Shown in pieces: positions 1 through 6,278 of a DNA stretch of 8,805 nucleotides. Made by a program: the position numbers and the translations under genes. Position 1 is the stretch's first letter; each line of letters begins with the position of its first letter. The notes under the pieces are model-generated. The model saw nothing but the letters and a program-made list of their open reading frames with translations, was not told the DNA's origin and did no database searches. This DNA comes from Sideroxydans lithotrophicus (GTDB lineage: Bacteria > Pseudomonadota > Gammaproteobacteria > Burkholderiales > Sulfuriferulaceae): positions 1-8,805 of the forward strand of contig DZDB01000046.1 in the NCBI GenBank assembly GCA_022736605.1. The letters run 5' to 3'.

Positions 1-915
1 CGCGCGTTCGAGCAGCGCGCGGGTGCGGCGTGCGGCGAGCCGATCCTGCACGATGACCGCAATACACTGTCTGCCCTCGGCCAGCCAGATCCGGATCTGG
101 GCGTCGGCGGCGCGCGCCAGTTGTTCCAGGCTGTGCGCGCCATAATACGTCCAGGACTGCCGGACTGGGCTGTTTGGCAGCACCGCTCGTAATTGATCAG
201 CGCGGGCTTTGAGCGGCGCTGCATCGGCGGGTATCGGCCAGGCGGCGGCCAGCAGTTGGGCGCGTGGCGTGTCACCCAGCTCGGCGTGCAGATAAATGAC
301 CGGCTGGGCGTTGGCGTAGCGTTGCAGGCAGGCGCGTTCAAGGCTGGATAATTGCGGCAGGCCGACGACACACAGCGGCGCATCGGCGTGGGTGGCGAGG
401 TGATGCAGGCGCAGCGCGTACTGACTGGCGGCGTCGCTGGGTGCGCTGGCGGTCAGCGCAAACCACAATTCGTGGATCAGTTGCGCCTCAAATGCCAGCC
501 CCTTGTTGCTGCGCGCGCGGTAAGCGGCACGCAGCTGTTCGGTAAATACGGCCAGGCTGGACGGCAAATCCACCGCGTGCAGGGTGAGTTCGTCGAACAG
601 TTGCAGCAGCTCGGCGCACACCCCCCACAAATCGGCCGGGTCGAACCAGTTGCGCGCCTTGAGGATGTGATAGAGCTGTGCGCTGCGCTGGCTGTCGGGT
701 TGCTGTGGTGCAGTCAGAACCACGCTGTCGGCCCAGGCCGGAAAGGTGGTGATCTGCGGCGGCAACAACACCGGCAGGCCACATTGCAGCGCGAGCGCCT
801 GCTCCAGCCGTCGCACCGCGTGAAAATTCGGCACCAGTACGCGCAGCGCAGACAGGTCGGGCAGCGCGTCGCGCCACTCGCTCAGGATGCGCGCGGCAGC
901 ACGGTCAATCAGCAC
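1..915 (-). CDS. AddB-like PD-(D/E)XK nuclease family protein, N-terminal part (runs off left edge)
   Basis: An open frame of 305 codons continues to the window edge without a stop. The visible part resembles the inactivated-helicase N-terminal half of the AddB/RecB-family exonucleases that work with a UvrD-like AddA partner in double-strand break repair. Supporting stretches are LVPNFHAVRRLEQAL (about residues 27-41), LLPPQITTFPAWA (50-62) and AVIVQDRLAARRTRALLERA (286-305). I see no intact Walker A motif, which fits a structural rather than active helicase domain. The nuclease domain would lie beyond the edge; full-length relatives are roughly 850-900 residues. The start is uncertain: GTG at 915 lies 11 nt after the fdxA stop but has no clear Shine-Dalgarno, while an in-frame ATG at 969 would overlap fdxA by 43 nt. 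The gene is probably co-transcribed with fdxA. The assignment is from motif recognition; the exact subfamily is inferred. Confidence 0.75.
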   Translation of the reverse strand, partial: MLIDRAAARILSEWRDALPDLSALRVLVPNFHAVRRLEQALALQCGLPVLLPPQITTFPAWADSVVLTAPQQPDSQRSAQLYHILKARNWFDPADLWGVCAELLQLFDELTLHAVDLPSSLAVFTEQLRAAYRARSNKGLAFEAQLIHELWFALTASAPSDAASQYALRLHHLATHADAPLCVVGLPQLSSLERACLQRYANAQPVIYLHAELGDTPRAQLLAAAWPIPADAAPLKARADQLRAVLPNSPVRQSWTYYGAHSLEQLARAADAQIRIWLAEGRQCIAVIVQDRLAARRTRALLERA

Positions 916-926
916 TGGCGTGGGGT

Positions 927-1250
927 TCAGCGTTCCAGCAGATCGAGTTTGCCGGGCTTGCCGTTCCATTCGTCGGCGTCGGGCAGCGGATCCTTGCGTT
1001 CGATAATGGGTTTCCAGCCCGCCGCGAGTTCGGCGTTGAGCGCGGTGCAATGCAGCTGGTCTTCGGGCACGTCGTCCTCGGCAAAAATGGCTTCAGCCGG
1101 ACATTCCGCCACGCACAGCGTGCAGTCGATGCACTCGTCCGGATCGATGACCAGGAAATTCGGACCTTCGCGGAAGCAGTCTACCGGGCAGACATCCACG
1201 CAATCGGTGTATTTGCACAAGATACAGTTTTCGGTGACAACGTAGGTCAT
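927..1250 (-). CDS. fdxA: 7Fe ferredoxin FdxA ([3Fe-4S][4Fe-4S])
   Basis: A 107-residue soluble electron carrier very close to Azotobacter FdI. From M1, the cysteines fall at 9, 12, 17, 21, 25, 40, 43, 46 and 50. By family rule C9, C17 and C50 ligate the 3Fe cluster, C21, C40, C43 and C46 ligate the 4Fe cluster, and C12 and C25 are non-ligand. The C-terminal tail KDPLPDADEWNGKPGKLDLLER is the usual FdI extension. An upstream in-frame ATG at 1289 would add 13 residues, but the start at 1250 gives the family N-terminus MTYVVTENC and has a Shine-Dalgarno (AAGGAA, 1264-1259) at proper spacing. Downstream, 11 nt away, lies the AddB-like gene; upstream the gene diverges from trxA. The physiological redox partner cannot be read from the context. 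Confidence 0.97.
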   Translation of the reverse strand: MTYVVTENCILCKYTDCVDVCPVDCFREGPNFLVIDPDECIDCTLCVAECPAEAIFAEDDVPEDQLHCTALNAELAAGWKPIIERKDPLPDADEWNGKPGKLDLLER

Positions 1251-1258
1251 GACGACAA

Positions 1259-1264
1259 TTCCTT
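1259..1264 (-). promoter_or_regulatory. Ribosome binding site fixing the fdxA start
   Basis: AAGGAA on the minus strand lies 8 nt before the ATG at 1250. It selects this start over the in-frame ATG at 1289, which would place this site inside the coding region. Confidence 0.75.
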
Positions 1265-1289
1265 GCTGGGTCAAATTACAATGCCGCAT

Positions 1290-1298
1290 ATTTTAACA
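1290..1298 (-). promoter_or_regulatory. Candidate extended -10 promoter of fdxA
   Basis: On the minus strand TGTTAAAAT fits an extended -10 (TGn plus TAAAAT, five of six to TATAAT). The -35 region is poor, as is common with extended -10 promoters. It would give a leader of about 33 nt before the fdxA ATG. Prediction only. Confidence 0.35.
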
Positions 1299-1320
1299 GC
1301 AAGCCATCGCAAACGTCGGC

Positions 1321-1349
1321 TTCACATCCCCGTCTTTTTTCGCTAGGAT
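1321..1349 (+). promoter_or_regulatory. Candidate sigma70-type promoter of trxA
   Basis: TTCACA (five of six to TTGACA) at 1321-1326 and TAGGAT (four of six) at 1344-1349 are separated by 17 nt. Transcription would begin near 1356, leaving a leader of about 65 nt before the trxA ATG. It lies back to back with the fdxA promoter candidate. Confidence 0.45.
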
Positions 1350-1420
1350 GAGCACAATCTACCTGCACAACTGATTTCACAGTTCTGCCAATCTCACCCA
1401 AACACCAAGCGAGGATTTCC

Positions 1421-1747
1421 ATGAGCGAGCATATTCACTACGTCACCGACGATTCTTTTGACCAGGAAGTGCTGCAATCCAGCCTGCCCGTGCTGGTGGA
1501 TTACTGGGCTGACTGGTGTGGTCCGTGCAAAATGATCGCGCCGATTCTGGATGAGGTGGCGAAAGAATATGAAGGCCGCCTGAAGATCGCCAAGCTGAAT
1601 ATCGACGAAAATCAGGCAACGCCACCCAAGTTTGGTATTCGCGGCATCCCCACCCTGATGATCTTCAAAAACGGCAACGTCGAAGCCACCAAAGTCGGCG
1701 CATTGTCAAAATCCCAGCTCACCGCGTTTGTTGACAGCAATATCTAG
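1421..1747 (+). CDS. trxA: Thioredoxin 1
   Basis: A 108-residue cytoplasmic thiol-disulfide oxidoreductase of standard length. The active site is W32-C33-G34-P35-C36-K37. The buried Asp27 (VLVDYWADW) and cis-proline 77 (GIPTLMIF) are in the expected places. It reduces protein disulfides using electrons from thioredoxin reductase, which is not in this window. The ATG at 1421 is preceded by GAGGA at 1411-1415 with good spacing. It lies upstream of rho on the same strand, the common trxA-rho arrangement in proteobacteria, with a 123-nt gap carrying leader-like structure. Nothing in the protein is unusual. Confidence 0.98.
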   Translation: MSEHIHYVTDDSFDQEVLQSSLPVLVDYWADWCGPCKMIAPILDEVAKEYEGRLKIAKLNIDENQATPPKFGIRGIPTLMIFKNGNVEATKVGALSKSQLTAFVDSNI

Positions 1748-1756
1748 TTCCGTTAT

Positions 1757-1816
1757 GTTGCGTCTGTCCCTGCCCGCAGCAAGCTGAATTCCCACTACCC
1801 GGACAGCAGACGCAAC
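1757..1816 (+). promoter_or_regulatory. Long imperfect hairpin between trxA and rho
   Basis: GTTGCGTCTG (1757-1766) is the exact reverse complement of CAGACGCAAC (1807-1816). The stem continues with TCC (1767-1769) against GGA (1801-1803), leaving a 3-nt CAG bulge (1804-1806) on the right arm and a 31-nt loop. No U-tract follows, so it is not an ordinary intrinsic terminator. It could protect the trxA mRNA 3' end, or shape the rho leader RNA. A 10-codon ORF (MLRLSLPAAS, 1755-1787) covers the left arm but has no Shine-Dalgarno. Confidence 0.55.
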
Positions 1817-1850
1817 CCCCCTCATTGTTTACCCTCCGCCTTTCTCCCAA
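1813..1850 (+). promoter_or_regulatory. C-rich, G-poor rut-like tract in the rho leader
   Basis: Counted by eye, 38 nt hold 19 C and only 2 G. A long C-rich, G-poor, probably unstructured RNA is the usual Rho-loading (rut) composition, and it sits 20 nt before the rho start, right after the hairpin. In E. coli rho is autoregulated by Rho-dependent termination in its leader. The same role here is inferred. Confidence 0.45.
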
Positions 1851-1870
1851 GGCACGCGAGCTCACCACAC

Positions 1871-3133
1871 ATGCACTTATCTGATCTGAAACTCCTCCAC
1901 GTCACCCAGCTCGTGGAAATGGCCGTCGAAAACTCGATTGATGGCGCCAACCGTCTGCGCAAGCAGGAACTGATTTTTGCACTGCTCAAGAACCAGGCGA
2001 AAAAGGGCGTGAGCATTTTTGGCGAAGGTACGCTGGAAGTTCTGCCTGACGGTTTCGGTTTTTTGCGCTCACCGGATACTTCGTATCTGGCCAGCCCGGA
2101 TGATATCTACATTTCGCCGTCGCAGATCCGCCGCTTCAACCTGCATACCGGCGACAGCATCGAAGGCGAAATTCGCATCCCCAAGGATGGCGAGCGTTAC
2201 TTTGCGCTGGTCAAGGTTGACAAGGTCAACAGCGAAGCACCGGAAAACGCCAAGAATAAAATCCTGTTTGAAAACCTCACGCCACTGTTCCCGACCGAGC
2301 CGTTATTGCTGGAGCGCGATATCAAGGCCGAGGAGAATATTACTGGCCGCATCATCGACATGATTGCGCCTATCGGCAAAGGGCAGCGTGGCCTGCTGGT
2401 TGCCAGCCCGAAATCCGGCAAGACCGTGATGCTGCAACACATTGCGCACTCGATTGCGGCGAACCATCCGGATGTGGTGATGATCGTGCTGCTGATCGAC
2501 GAGCGTCCGGAAGAGGTGACCGAAATGACCCGTTCGGTGCGCGGCGAAGTGGTCGCATCGACGTTTGACGAGCCCGCCACGCGCCACGTGCAGGTGGCTG
2601 AAATGGTAATTGAAAAAGCCAAGCGTCTGGTCGAGCACAAAAAAGACGTGGTGATTCTGCTCGACTCCATCACGCGTCTGGCGCGTGCCTACAACACCGT
2701 TATCCCGTCGTCTGGCAAAGTACTGACCGGCGGTGTCGACGCCAACGCGCTGCAACGTCCGAAACGTTTTTTTGGTGCGGCACGGAATATCGAGGAAGGT
2801 GGCAGCCTGACGATTATCGCCACTGCGCTGATCGATACCGGCAGCCGCATGGACGATGTGATCTACGAAGAATTCAAGGGCACCGGCAACATGGAAATCC
2901 ATCTCGACCGAAAAATGGCCGAGAAACGCCTGTATCCGGCGATCAACGTCAACCGTTCCGGCACGCGCCGCGAAGAACTGCTGATCAAGGCTGATGTGCT
3001 GCAAAAAATCTGGGTGCTGCGCAAGTTGCTCTACCCGATGGACGACCTCGACGCGATGGAGTTCTTGCTCGACAAGGTGCGCGCCACCAAAAACAACGCT
3101 GACTTCTTTGATTCAATGCGCAGCGGACGCTGA
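1871..3133 (+). CDS. rho: Transcription termination factor Rho
   Basis: A 420-residue hexameric RNA-dependent ATPase/helicase, one residue longer than E. coli Rho and colinear with it. In order: an N-terminal helix bundle (1-47); a cold-shock-like primary RNA-binding domain with RNP1-like DGFGFLR (60-66) and YISPSQIRRFNL (80-91); Walker A ASPKSGKT (178-185); catalytic Glu211 in IDERPEE; Walker B VILLDSITR (261-269, D265); the Q-loop around SGKVLTGGVD (281-290); the R-loop DTGSRMDDV (322-330); and the arginine finger R366 in NRSGTRREE. R326 replaces the Lys of E. coli, a conservative change. The ATG at 1871 has only a weak Shine-Dalgarno (GCGAG, 1856-1860), but the N-terminus MHLSDLK matches the family. 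No intrinsic terminator follows; instead copies of the last codons recur downstream. Confidence 0.99.
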   Translation: MHLSDLKLLHVTQLVEMAVENSIDGANRLRKQELIFALLKNQAKKGVSIFGEGTLEVLPDGFGFLRSPDTSYLASPDDIYISPSQIRRFNLHTGDSIEGEIRIPKDGERYFALVKVDKVNSEAPENAKNKILFENLTPLFPTEPLLLERDIKAEENITGRIIDMIAPIGKGQRGLLVASPKSGKTVMLQHIAHSIAANHPDVVMIVLLIDERPEEVTEMTRSVRGEVVASTFDEPATRHVQVAEMVIEKAKRLVEHKKDVVILLDSITRLARAYNTVIPSSGKVLTGGVDANALQRPKRFFGAARNIEEGGSLTIIATALIDTGSRMDDVIYEEFKGTGNMEIHLDRKMAEKRLYPAINVNRSGTRREELLIKADVLQKIWVLRKLLYPMDDLDAMEFLLDKVRATKNNADFFDSMRSGR

Positions 3134-3196
3134 GCAAAGAAAACCTTGGCGCAGCGGTCGCTAAGCACATCGAATCTGGCGCAGTGGTCGTTAAGC
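3118..3196 (+). repeat. Three degenerate copies of the rho 3' end (18-20 bp unit, 30-31 bp period)
   Basis: Copy 1 (3118-3135) is GCGCAGCGGACGCTGAGC and includes the rho stop. Copy 2 (3149-3166) is GCGCAGCGGTCGCTAAGC, and copy 3 (3179-3196) is GCGCAGTGGTCGTTAAGC. Copies 2 and 3 share two further upstream bases (18 of 20 identical). Offsets are 31 and 30 nt; the spacers (13 and 12 nt) are unrelated. Each copy can be read as RSGR followed by a stop (TGA, TAA, TAA), copies 2 and 3 in the same frame and +1 to rho. All differences are third-codon or stop-for-stop changes. The core AGCG-N2-CGCT is also a short dyad. Function unknown; it could be decayed tail duplications or a repeated binding element. 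Confidence 0.7.
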
Positions 3197-3215
3197 TGCG
3201 TAATGTAGTAAGGCC

Positions 3216-3244
3216 TTGCCCAAACAGGGAATTTGCCGGATAAT
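3216..3244 (+). promoter_or_regulatory. Sigma70-type promoter of rpmE
   Basis: TTGCCC (3216-3221) and GATAAT (3239-3244, five of six to the -10 consensus) are separated by 17 nt. Transcription would start near 3251, giving a leader of about 38 nt with AGGA (3278-3281) placed 7 nt before the rpmE ATG. The -35 overlaps a perfect 8-bp palindrome, AAGGCCTT (3210-3217). Confidence 0.6.
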
Positions 3245-3288
3245 CCCGCCTTTCCGCGTACACGCCGCGGTCATTTTAGGAAAAAATC

Positions 3289-3492
3289 ATGAAAGCCGAT
3301 ATTCACCCAACGTACAACGAAATCACCGTGACCTGTAGCTGCGGCAACACGTTCAAGACCCACTCGACCATGTCCAAAGACCTGCACATCGAAGTCTGCT
3401 CGGAGTGTCATCCGTTCTACACCGGCAAGCAGAAGATTGTCGACACCGCCGGTCGCGTTGAGAAATTCCGCCAGAAATACGGCATGAAATAA
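3289..3492 (+). CDS. rpmE: 50S ribosomal protein L31, zinc-binding (C+) form
   Basis: A 67-residue component of the large ribosomal subunit that bridges to the 30S head. The zinc-ligand set C16-x-C18 and C37-x-x-C40 is intact (TCSCGN and VCSECHPF), marking the zinc-containing paralogue rather than the zinc-free YkgM type. The core motifs DIHP (4-7) and HPFYTGKQKIVDTAGRVEKF match the family. It has its own promoter and Shine-Dalgarno and ends in a strong intrinsic terminator, so it appears monocistronic. The rho-rpmE order is seen in other betaproteobacteria. Confidence 0.98.
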   Translation: MKADIHPTYNEITVTCSCGNTFKTHSTMSKDLHIEVCSECHPFYTGKQKIVDTAGRVEKFRQKYGMK

Positions 3493-3511
3493 GCGCGCAT
3501 GACGCGTTTGC

Positions 3512-3544
3512 AAAAAGGCAGCTACGGCTGCCTTTTTGTTTTTT
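3512..3544 (+). terminator. Intrinsic terminator of rpmE with UACG tetraloop
   Basis: An 11-bp perfect stem, AAAAAGGCAGC with GCTGCCTTTTT, closes on a TACG loop (C-UACG-G, a UNCG-type stable tetraloop). It is followed by a T-rich tail (3533-3544, one G). The A tract before the stem could also allow some termination from the other strand. Confidence 0.93.
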
Positions 3545-3587
3545 ACGGTAGAATTTCGCGCATCAATCTTCCTGACTGTGTTCGCCC

Positions 3588-5285
3588 TTGCTAAATAAAC
3601 AGACCCCTTCAAAACTGAGCGCAGGCTGGTGGAATCAGCCTTGGCGCAGCGCCGTGCCGTCTTTATTGATGCTGGTGCTGGTGTTCGCCTGGCTACTGCC
3701 CGGACTGGTCGGTCACGACCCGTGGAAAGGCGACGAGTCGCGCAGCATCGGGTTTGTCCATAGCCTGTTAACCGGTGCGCCCGGCGCTATCCCGACGCTG
3801 GCGGGCACCGCCATGCCGCTCAATCCGCCGCTGTTCAGCTGGGTCGCGAGCGGCTTCGCGCACGCCCTGGCGGGCTGGTTGCCGGTGCACGACGCGGCGC
3901 GGCTGGCGGGCGGTTTTTTTATTTTTCTCACGCTGGTATTTGTCGGCCTGACCGGGCGTTTGCTGTACGGTTCCGAACACGGGCGATTGGCGGTGTTGGT
4001 ACTGATCGGCAGCATTGGCCTGTTGGTGCGCGCGCACGAAGCGATTCCGCAAAGCGCCTTGCTGGCCGGATTTGCGCTGACTGGCTATGGTCTGGCGCTG
4101 GGGCTGCGGCATCCGTATGTCGGCGGCGTGCTGGCGGGTACCGGCATTGGCGTGGCGTTCATGAGCATCGGGCTGGTTGAAGCGCTGGCGCTGTTGCTGA
4201 CGGCCTTGCTGTTACCGGTTGCATCCTCATCCTGGCGCACCCGAACCTATCTCAAATCGGCTGCGCTGCTGGTGCTGGCGGCGGCGCCGTGGTTCATTCT
4301 CTGGCCGCTAACCTTGTATCAGCAGGCACCGGCCGTGCTGACCGAGTGGTGGCACGGCTATGCGCTTGGCCGGTTTGCCGTATTTACCCCCGCAGGCACC
4401 CTCGGTACGACTTACTACCTGACGTTTCTGCCCTGGTTCAGCTGGCCAGCCTGGCCGCTGGCATTGTGGGCGGTGTGGAAAGCGCGCCGTCACGATCTGG
4501 GCACCCCCGGCATTACGCTGCCATTGCTGATGTTTGCCAGTTTCCTGACGTTGCTGTCGTTCACCAGTTATCCGCGCGAAGTCAATGCCTTGCCGCTGTT
4601 GCTGCCGCTGGCGTGGCTGGCGGCGGGCAGCACCTATACGCTGCGTCGGGGCGCGGCGAATGCGCTGTACTGGTTTGCCATGATGACGTTTCTGGTGATT
4701 GTCGCCGCAGCCTGGGTGTACTGGAGCGCGTTTGATCTGGGCTTTCCAGCGCGCCTGTCGGCGCACGTACACAAGATGCAGCCGGGCTATATGGGTGAGT
4801 TCCGGCCGTTGATGGTGATCGTCGCGCTGGCCTACACGCTTGGCTGGGTAGCGCTACTGGTGCTGCTCAAGCGTTCGCCGCAGCGCCCGCTGATTGCCTG
4901 GGCAGCAGGCATCACGCTGGCGTGGGGACTGGCGGCCAGTCTGTTCATGCAGCCGGTCAATGCGCGCATGAGCTACCGTAGCATGATTACCGAACTGGCA
5001 CCGGCACTGCCGCAACAAGGCTGCGTTGCGAGCCAGGCAGTCAGCGAAGCGGTGCGCGCCATGCTGGATTACTACATCGACGTACGTACCGTGCCGAGCG
5101 GCGAAAAAAATGCGGGTCGCTGCCGTAGCCTGCTGATTCAGGGTGATGAAAACCGTGTGCCGCATTTGCCGCCAGGGCAGTGGCATGAAATCTGGCAAGG
5201 GCATCGGCCGGGCAACCGTTCCGAGCGCTTCTATCTATATCAGCGTGAAGCGCTGGTTGCGCATGCACAGCAGCCCGCCCGTTAG
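3588..5285 (+). CDS. ArnT/PMT-like membrane glycosyltransferase (GT-C fold)
   Basis: 565 residues with about 12 hydrophobic helices, the first at about 22-42 and the last at about 434-454. A periplasmic loop follows the first helix and carries HDPWKGDE (43-50); D49/E50 corresponds to the conserved acidic pair of lipid-linked sugar transferases of the ArnT/PMT type. NPPLFSW (79-85) matches the family's PPLfyw segment and RLAGGFF (105-111) its aaRL segment. A soluble C-terminal region (about 460-565) follows. Such enzymes move a sugar from a polyprenyl-phosphate carrier to lipid A, protein or another envelope acceptor; donor and acceptor are not evident here. The start is TTG at 3588, with no clear Shine-Dalgarno; an in-frame stop at 3573 limits extension, and GTG 3654 or ATG 3669 are alternatives. 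A possible -10 (TAGAAT, 3549-3554) lacks a good -35. It overlaps mobA by 23 nt. Confidence 0.82.
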   Translation: MLNKQTPSKLSAGWWNQPWRSAVPSLLMLVLVFAWLLPGLVGHDPWKGDESRSIGFVHSLLTGAPGAIPTLAGTAMPLNPPLFSWVASGFAHALAGWLPVHDAARLAGGFFIFLTLVFVGLTGRLLYGSEHGRLAVLVLIGSIGLLVRAHEAIPQSALLAGFALTGYGLALGLRHPYVGGVLAGTGIGVAFMSIGLVEALALLLTALLLPVASSSWRTRTYLKSAALLVLAAAPWFILWPLTLYQQAPAVLTEWWHGYALGRFAVFTPAGTLGTTYYLTFLPWFSWPAWPLALWAVWKARRHDLGTPGITLPLLMFASFLTLLSFTSYPREVNALPLLLPLAWLAAGSTYTLRRGAANALYWFAMMTFLVIVAAAWVYWSAFDLGFPARLSAHVHKMQPGYMGEFRPLMVIVALAYTLGWVALLVLLKRSPQRPLIAWAAGITLAWGLAASLFMQPVNARMSYRSMITELAPALPQQGCVASQAVSEAVRAMLDYYIDVRTVPSGEKNAGRCRSLLIQGDENRVPHLPPGQWHEIWQGHRPGNRSERFYLYQREALVAHAQQPAR

Positions 5286-5856
5286 CGCCATTATTCTGGC
5301 CGGTGGCGCCGGGCGGCGCATGGGTGGACAGGATAAAGGGCTGCTGCTGCTGAATGGGCGTACGCTGGTCATGCATGTGATCCAGCGCATCGCAGCGCAA
5401 GTCGATGAAATTCTGATCAGCGCAAACCGGAATCTGTCCGACTATCAGGCGTTTGGCTATCCGGTATTGCGCGATGCCAGCGCAGATTTTCAGGGGCCGC
5501 TGGCCGGGCTGTTGAGCGGCCTGCGCGCTGCGCGCCATGAATGGGTATTGAGTGTGCCTTGCGATACGCCCCGGCTACCAGAAAACCTGGTGGCGGAACT
5601 GCTCGCAGCGTTGTTGGCGGAACGTGCCGACATCGCCGTCGCACAGGCAGGCGACCGCGTCCATTACGCGGTCATGCTGTGCCGACGCGAGCTTGCGGCG
5701 GATTTGCAGGCCAGCCTGGGTGCTGGGATGCGTTCGGTGCATGCGTGGCAGGCACAACACCACACCCTGACCGTGCCGTTCAACGACGCAATGGCATTTG
5801 CCAACCTCAACCAGCCAGACGACCTGAACCGGCTCAATGCAGGCGCGGCAGAGTGA
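5263..5856 (+). CDS. mobA: Molybdenum cofactor guanylyltransferase
   Basis: A 197-residue cytoplasmic enzyme that joins GMP from GTP to molybdopterin-Mo to make the guanine dinucleotide cofactor of DMSO-reductase-family enzymes. The nucleotide-binding signature LAGGAGRRMGGQDKGL spans 12-27, with the catalytic-site lysine K25. The FQGPLAGLLSGL stretch is at 76-87 and the metal-site PCDTPRLP at 99-106. The ATG at 5263 puts the signature at the usual distance from the N-terminus; an upstream in-frame ATG at 5143 would add 40 non-conserved residues lying inside the preceding gene. It starts 23 nt inside the glycosyltransferase gene, suggesting translational coupling. Its last 23 nt overlap the convergent hypothetical gene. 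No molybdoenzyme gene is in the window. Confidence 0.93.
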   Translation: MHSSPPVSAIILAGGAGRRMGGQDKGLLLLNGRTLVMHVIQRIAAQVDEILISANRNLSDYQAFGYPVLRDASADFQGPLAGLLSGLRAARHEWVLSVPCDTPRLPENLVAELLAALLAERADIAVAQAGDRVHYAVMLCRRELAADLQASLGAGMRSVHAWQAQHHTLTVPFNDAMAFANLNQPDDLNRLNAGAAE

Positions 5857-6247
5857 CGATGTAGTCTGTCAGCACGTGCCAGGAACGGGCGATGGCTTGT
5901 GCCCGCAACTGGTCTTCCGGATGCACGAACACCATCATTTGCGCATCATGCTGTAACGCCCAGGTTTCCAGTGCCTGCCAGCGCCGTCCACACGATTCCT
6001 CGCCCAGATCGGCACTGACTTCGACCAGCGCCAGCGTGTCGCCTGCCAAGCCGGGACGGCGCGCCTGAATGTCAGGCTGCAAATGCACGTTAAGAATCGG
6101 AATCGCAAGTTCATCCGGCTCGCGGTAGCCTGCCAGATCGTGCACGGCGAATTCCGCGTTGCCCATGCGCTGCAGGGTTTCAACACCGGATATGAGCATG
6201 GCCTCGCGTTCCCTCTGGATCGCATCGGGTAACATTGAAATGTGCAT
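5834..6247 (-). CDS. Hypothetical protein with a degenerate PD-(D/E)XK-like pattern
   Basis: 137 residues, soluble, not a family I can name. The central part reads PD at 58-59, a gap, then LALVEVS at 72-78 with E76, followed by RRWQALETWALQH and a strand-like MMVFVHPED (104-112). This order (PD, hydrophobic strand with E-hydrophobic-x, amphipathic helix, strand) resembles the PD-(D/E)XK nuclease fold, but the Lys position holds Ser78, so activity is doubtful. The fold call is inference. The start at 6247 is fixed by a perfect AAGGAGGT 7 nt upstream; an in-frame ATG at 6337 would run through that site. It is convergent with mobA (23-nt overlap) and divergent from the small membrane protein gene. 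Confidence 0.75.
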   Translation of the reverse strand: MHISMLPDAIQREREAMLISGVETLQRMGNAEFAVHDLAGYREPDELAIPILNVHLQPDIQARRPGLAGDTLALVEVSADLGEESCGRRWQALETWALQHDAQMMVFVHPEDQLRAQAIARSWHVLTDYIVTLPRLH

Positions 6248-6254
6248 GGTAATG

Positions 6255-6262
6255 ACCTCCTT
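6255..6262 (-). promoter_or_regulatory. Consensus Shine-Dalgarno of the hypothetical gene
   Basis: AAGGAGGT on the minus strand, 7 nt before the ATG at 6247, is the best ribosome binding site in the window. It settles the start and suggests the gene is well translated. Confidence 0.85.
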
Positions 6263-6278
6263 GTGTATTGCTTTTTTC

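Noticed and set aside
352..1245. 297-codon plus-strand reading frame
   Set aside because: It lies antisense to the AddB-like gene and fdxA, has a low-complexity Gln/Arg/Ser composition, and matches no family; it is a shadow of GC-rich coding on the other strand.
1755..1787. rhoL-like leader peptide (MLRLSLPAAS)
   Set aside because: It is only ten codons, has no Shine-Dalgarno and no resemblance to E. coli RhoL; kept only as a remark in the hairpin entry.
2765..2773. T7 run in rho (and a similar run near 3914 in the glycosyltransferase gene) as a frameshift site
   Set aside because: Both encode Phe-Phe in continuous, conserved or sensible frames; there is no sign of a shift.
2303..3004. 233-codon minus-strand reading frame inside rho
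   Set aside because: Rho is intact and conserved throughout; the antisense frame is His/Arg-rich with no motif.
3147..3196. tRNA D-arm-like look of TGGCGCAGNGGT in the rho-rpmE gap
   Set aside because: No acceptor, anticodon or T arm can be built around either copy; the repeats are better explained as copies of the rho end.
3118..3196. CRISPR-like array
   Set aside because: There are only three short degenerate units, the first inside rho; spacers of 12-13 nt are too short and no cas genes are present.
3640..3652. A further CCTTGGCGCAGCG match at the start of the glycosyltransferase gene
   Set aside because: Only the first part of the repeat matches; the RSGR-stop part is absent, so it is probably chance in GC-rich coding sequence.
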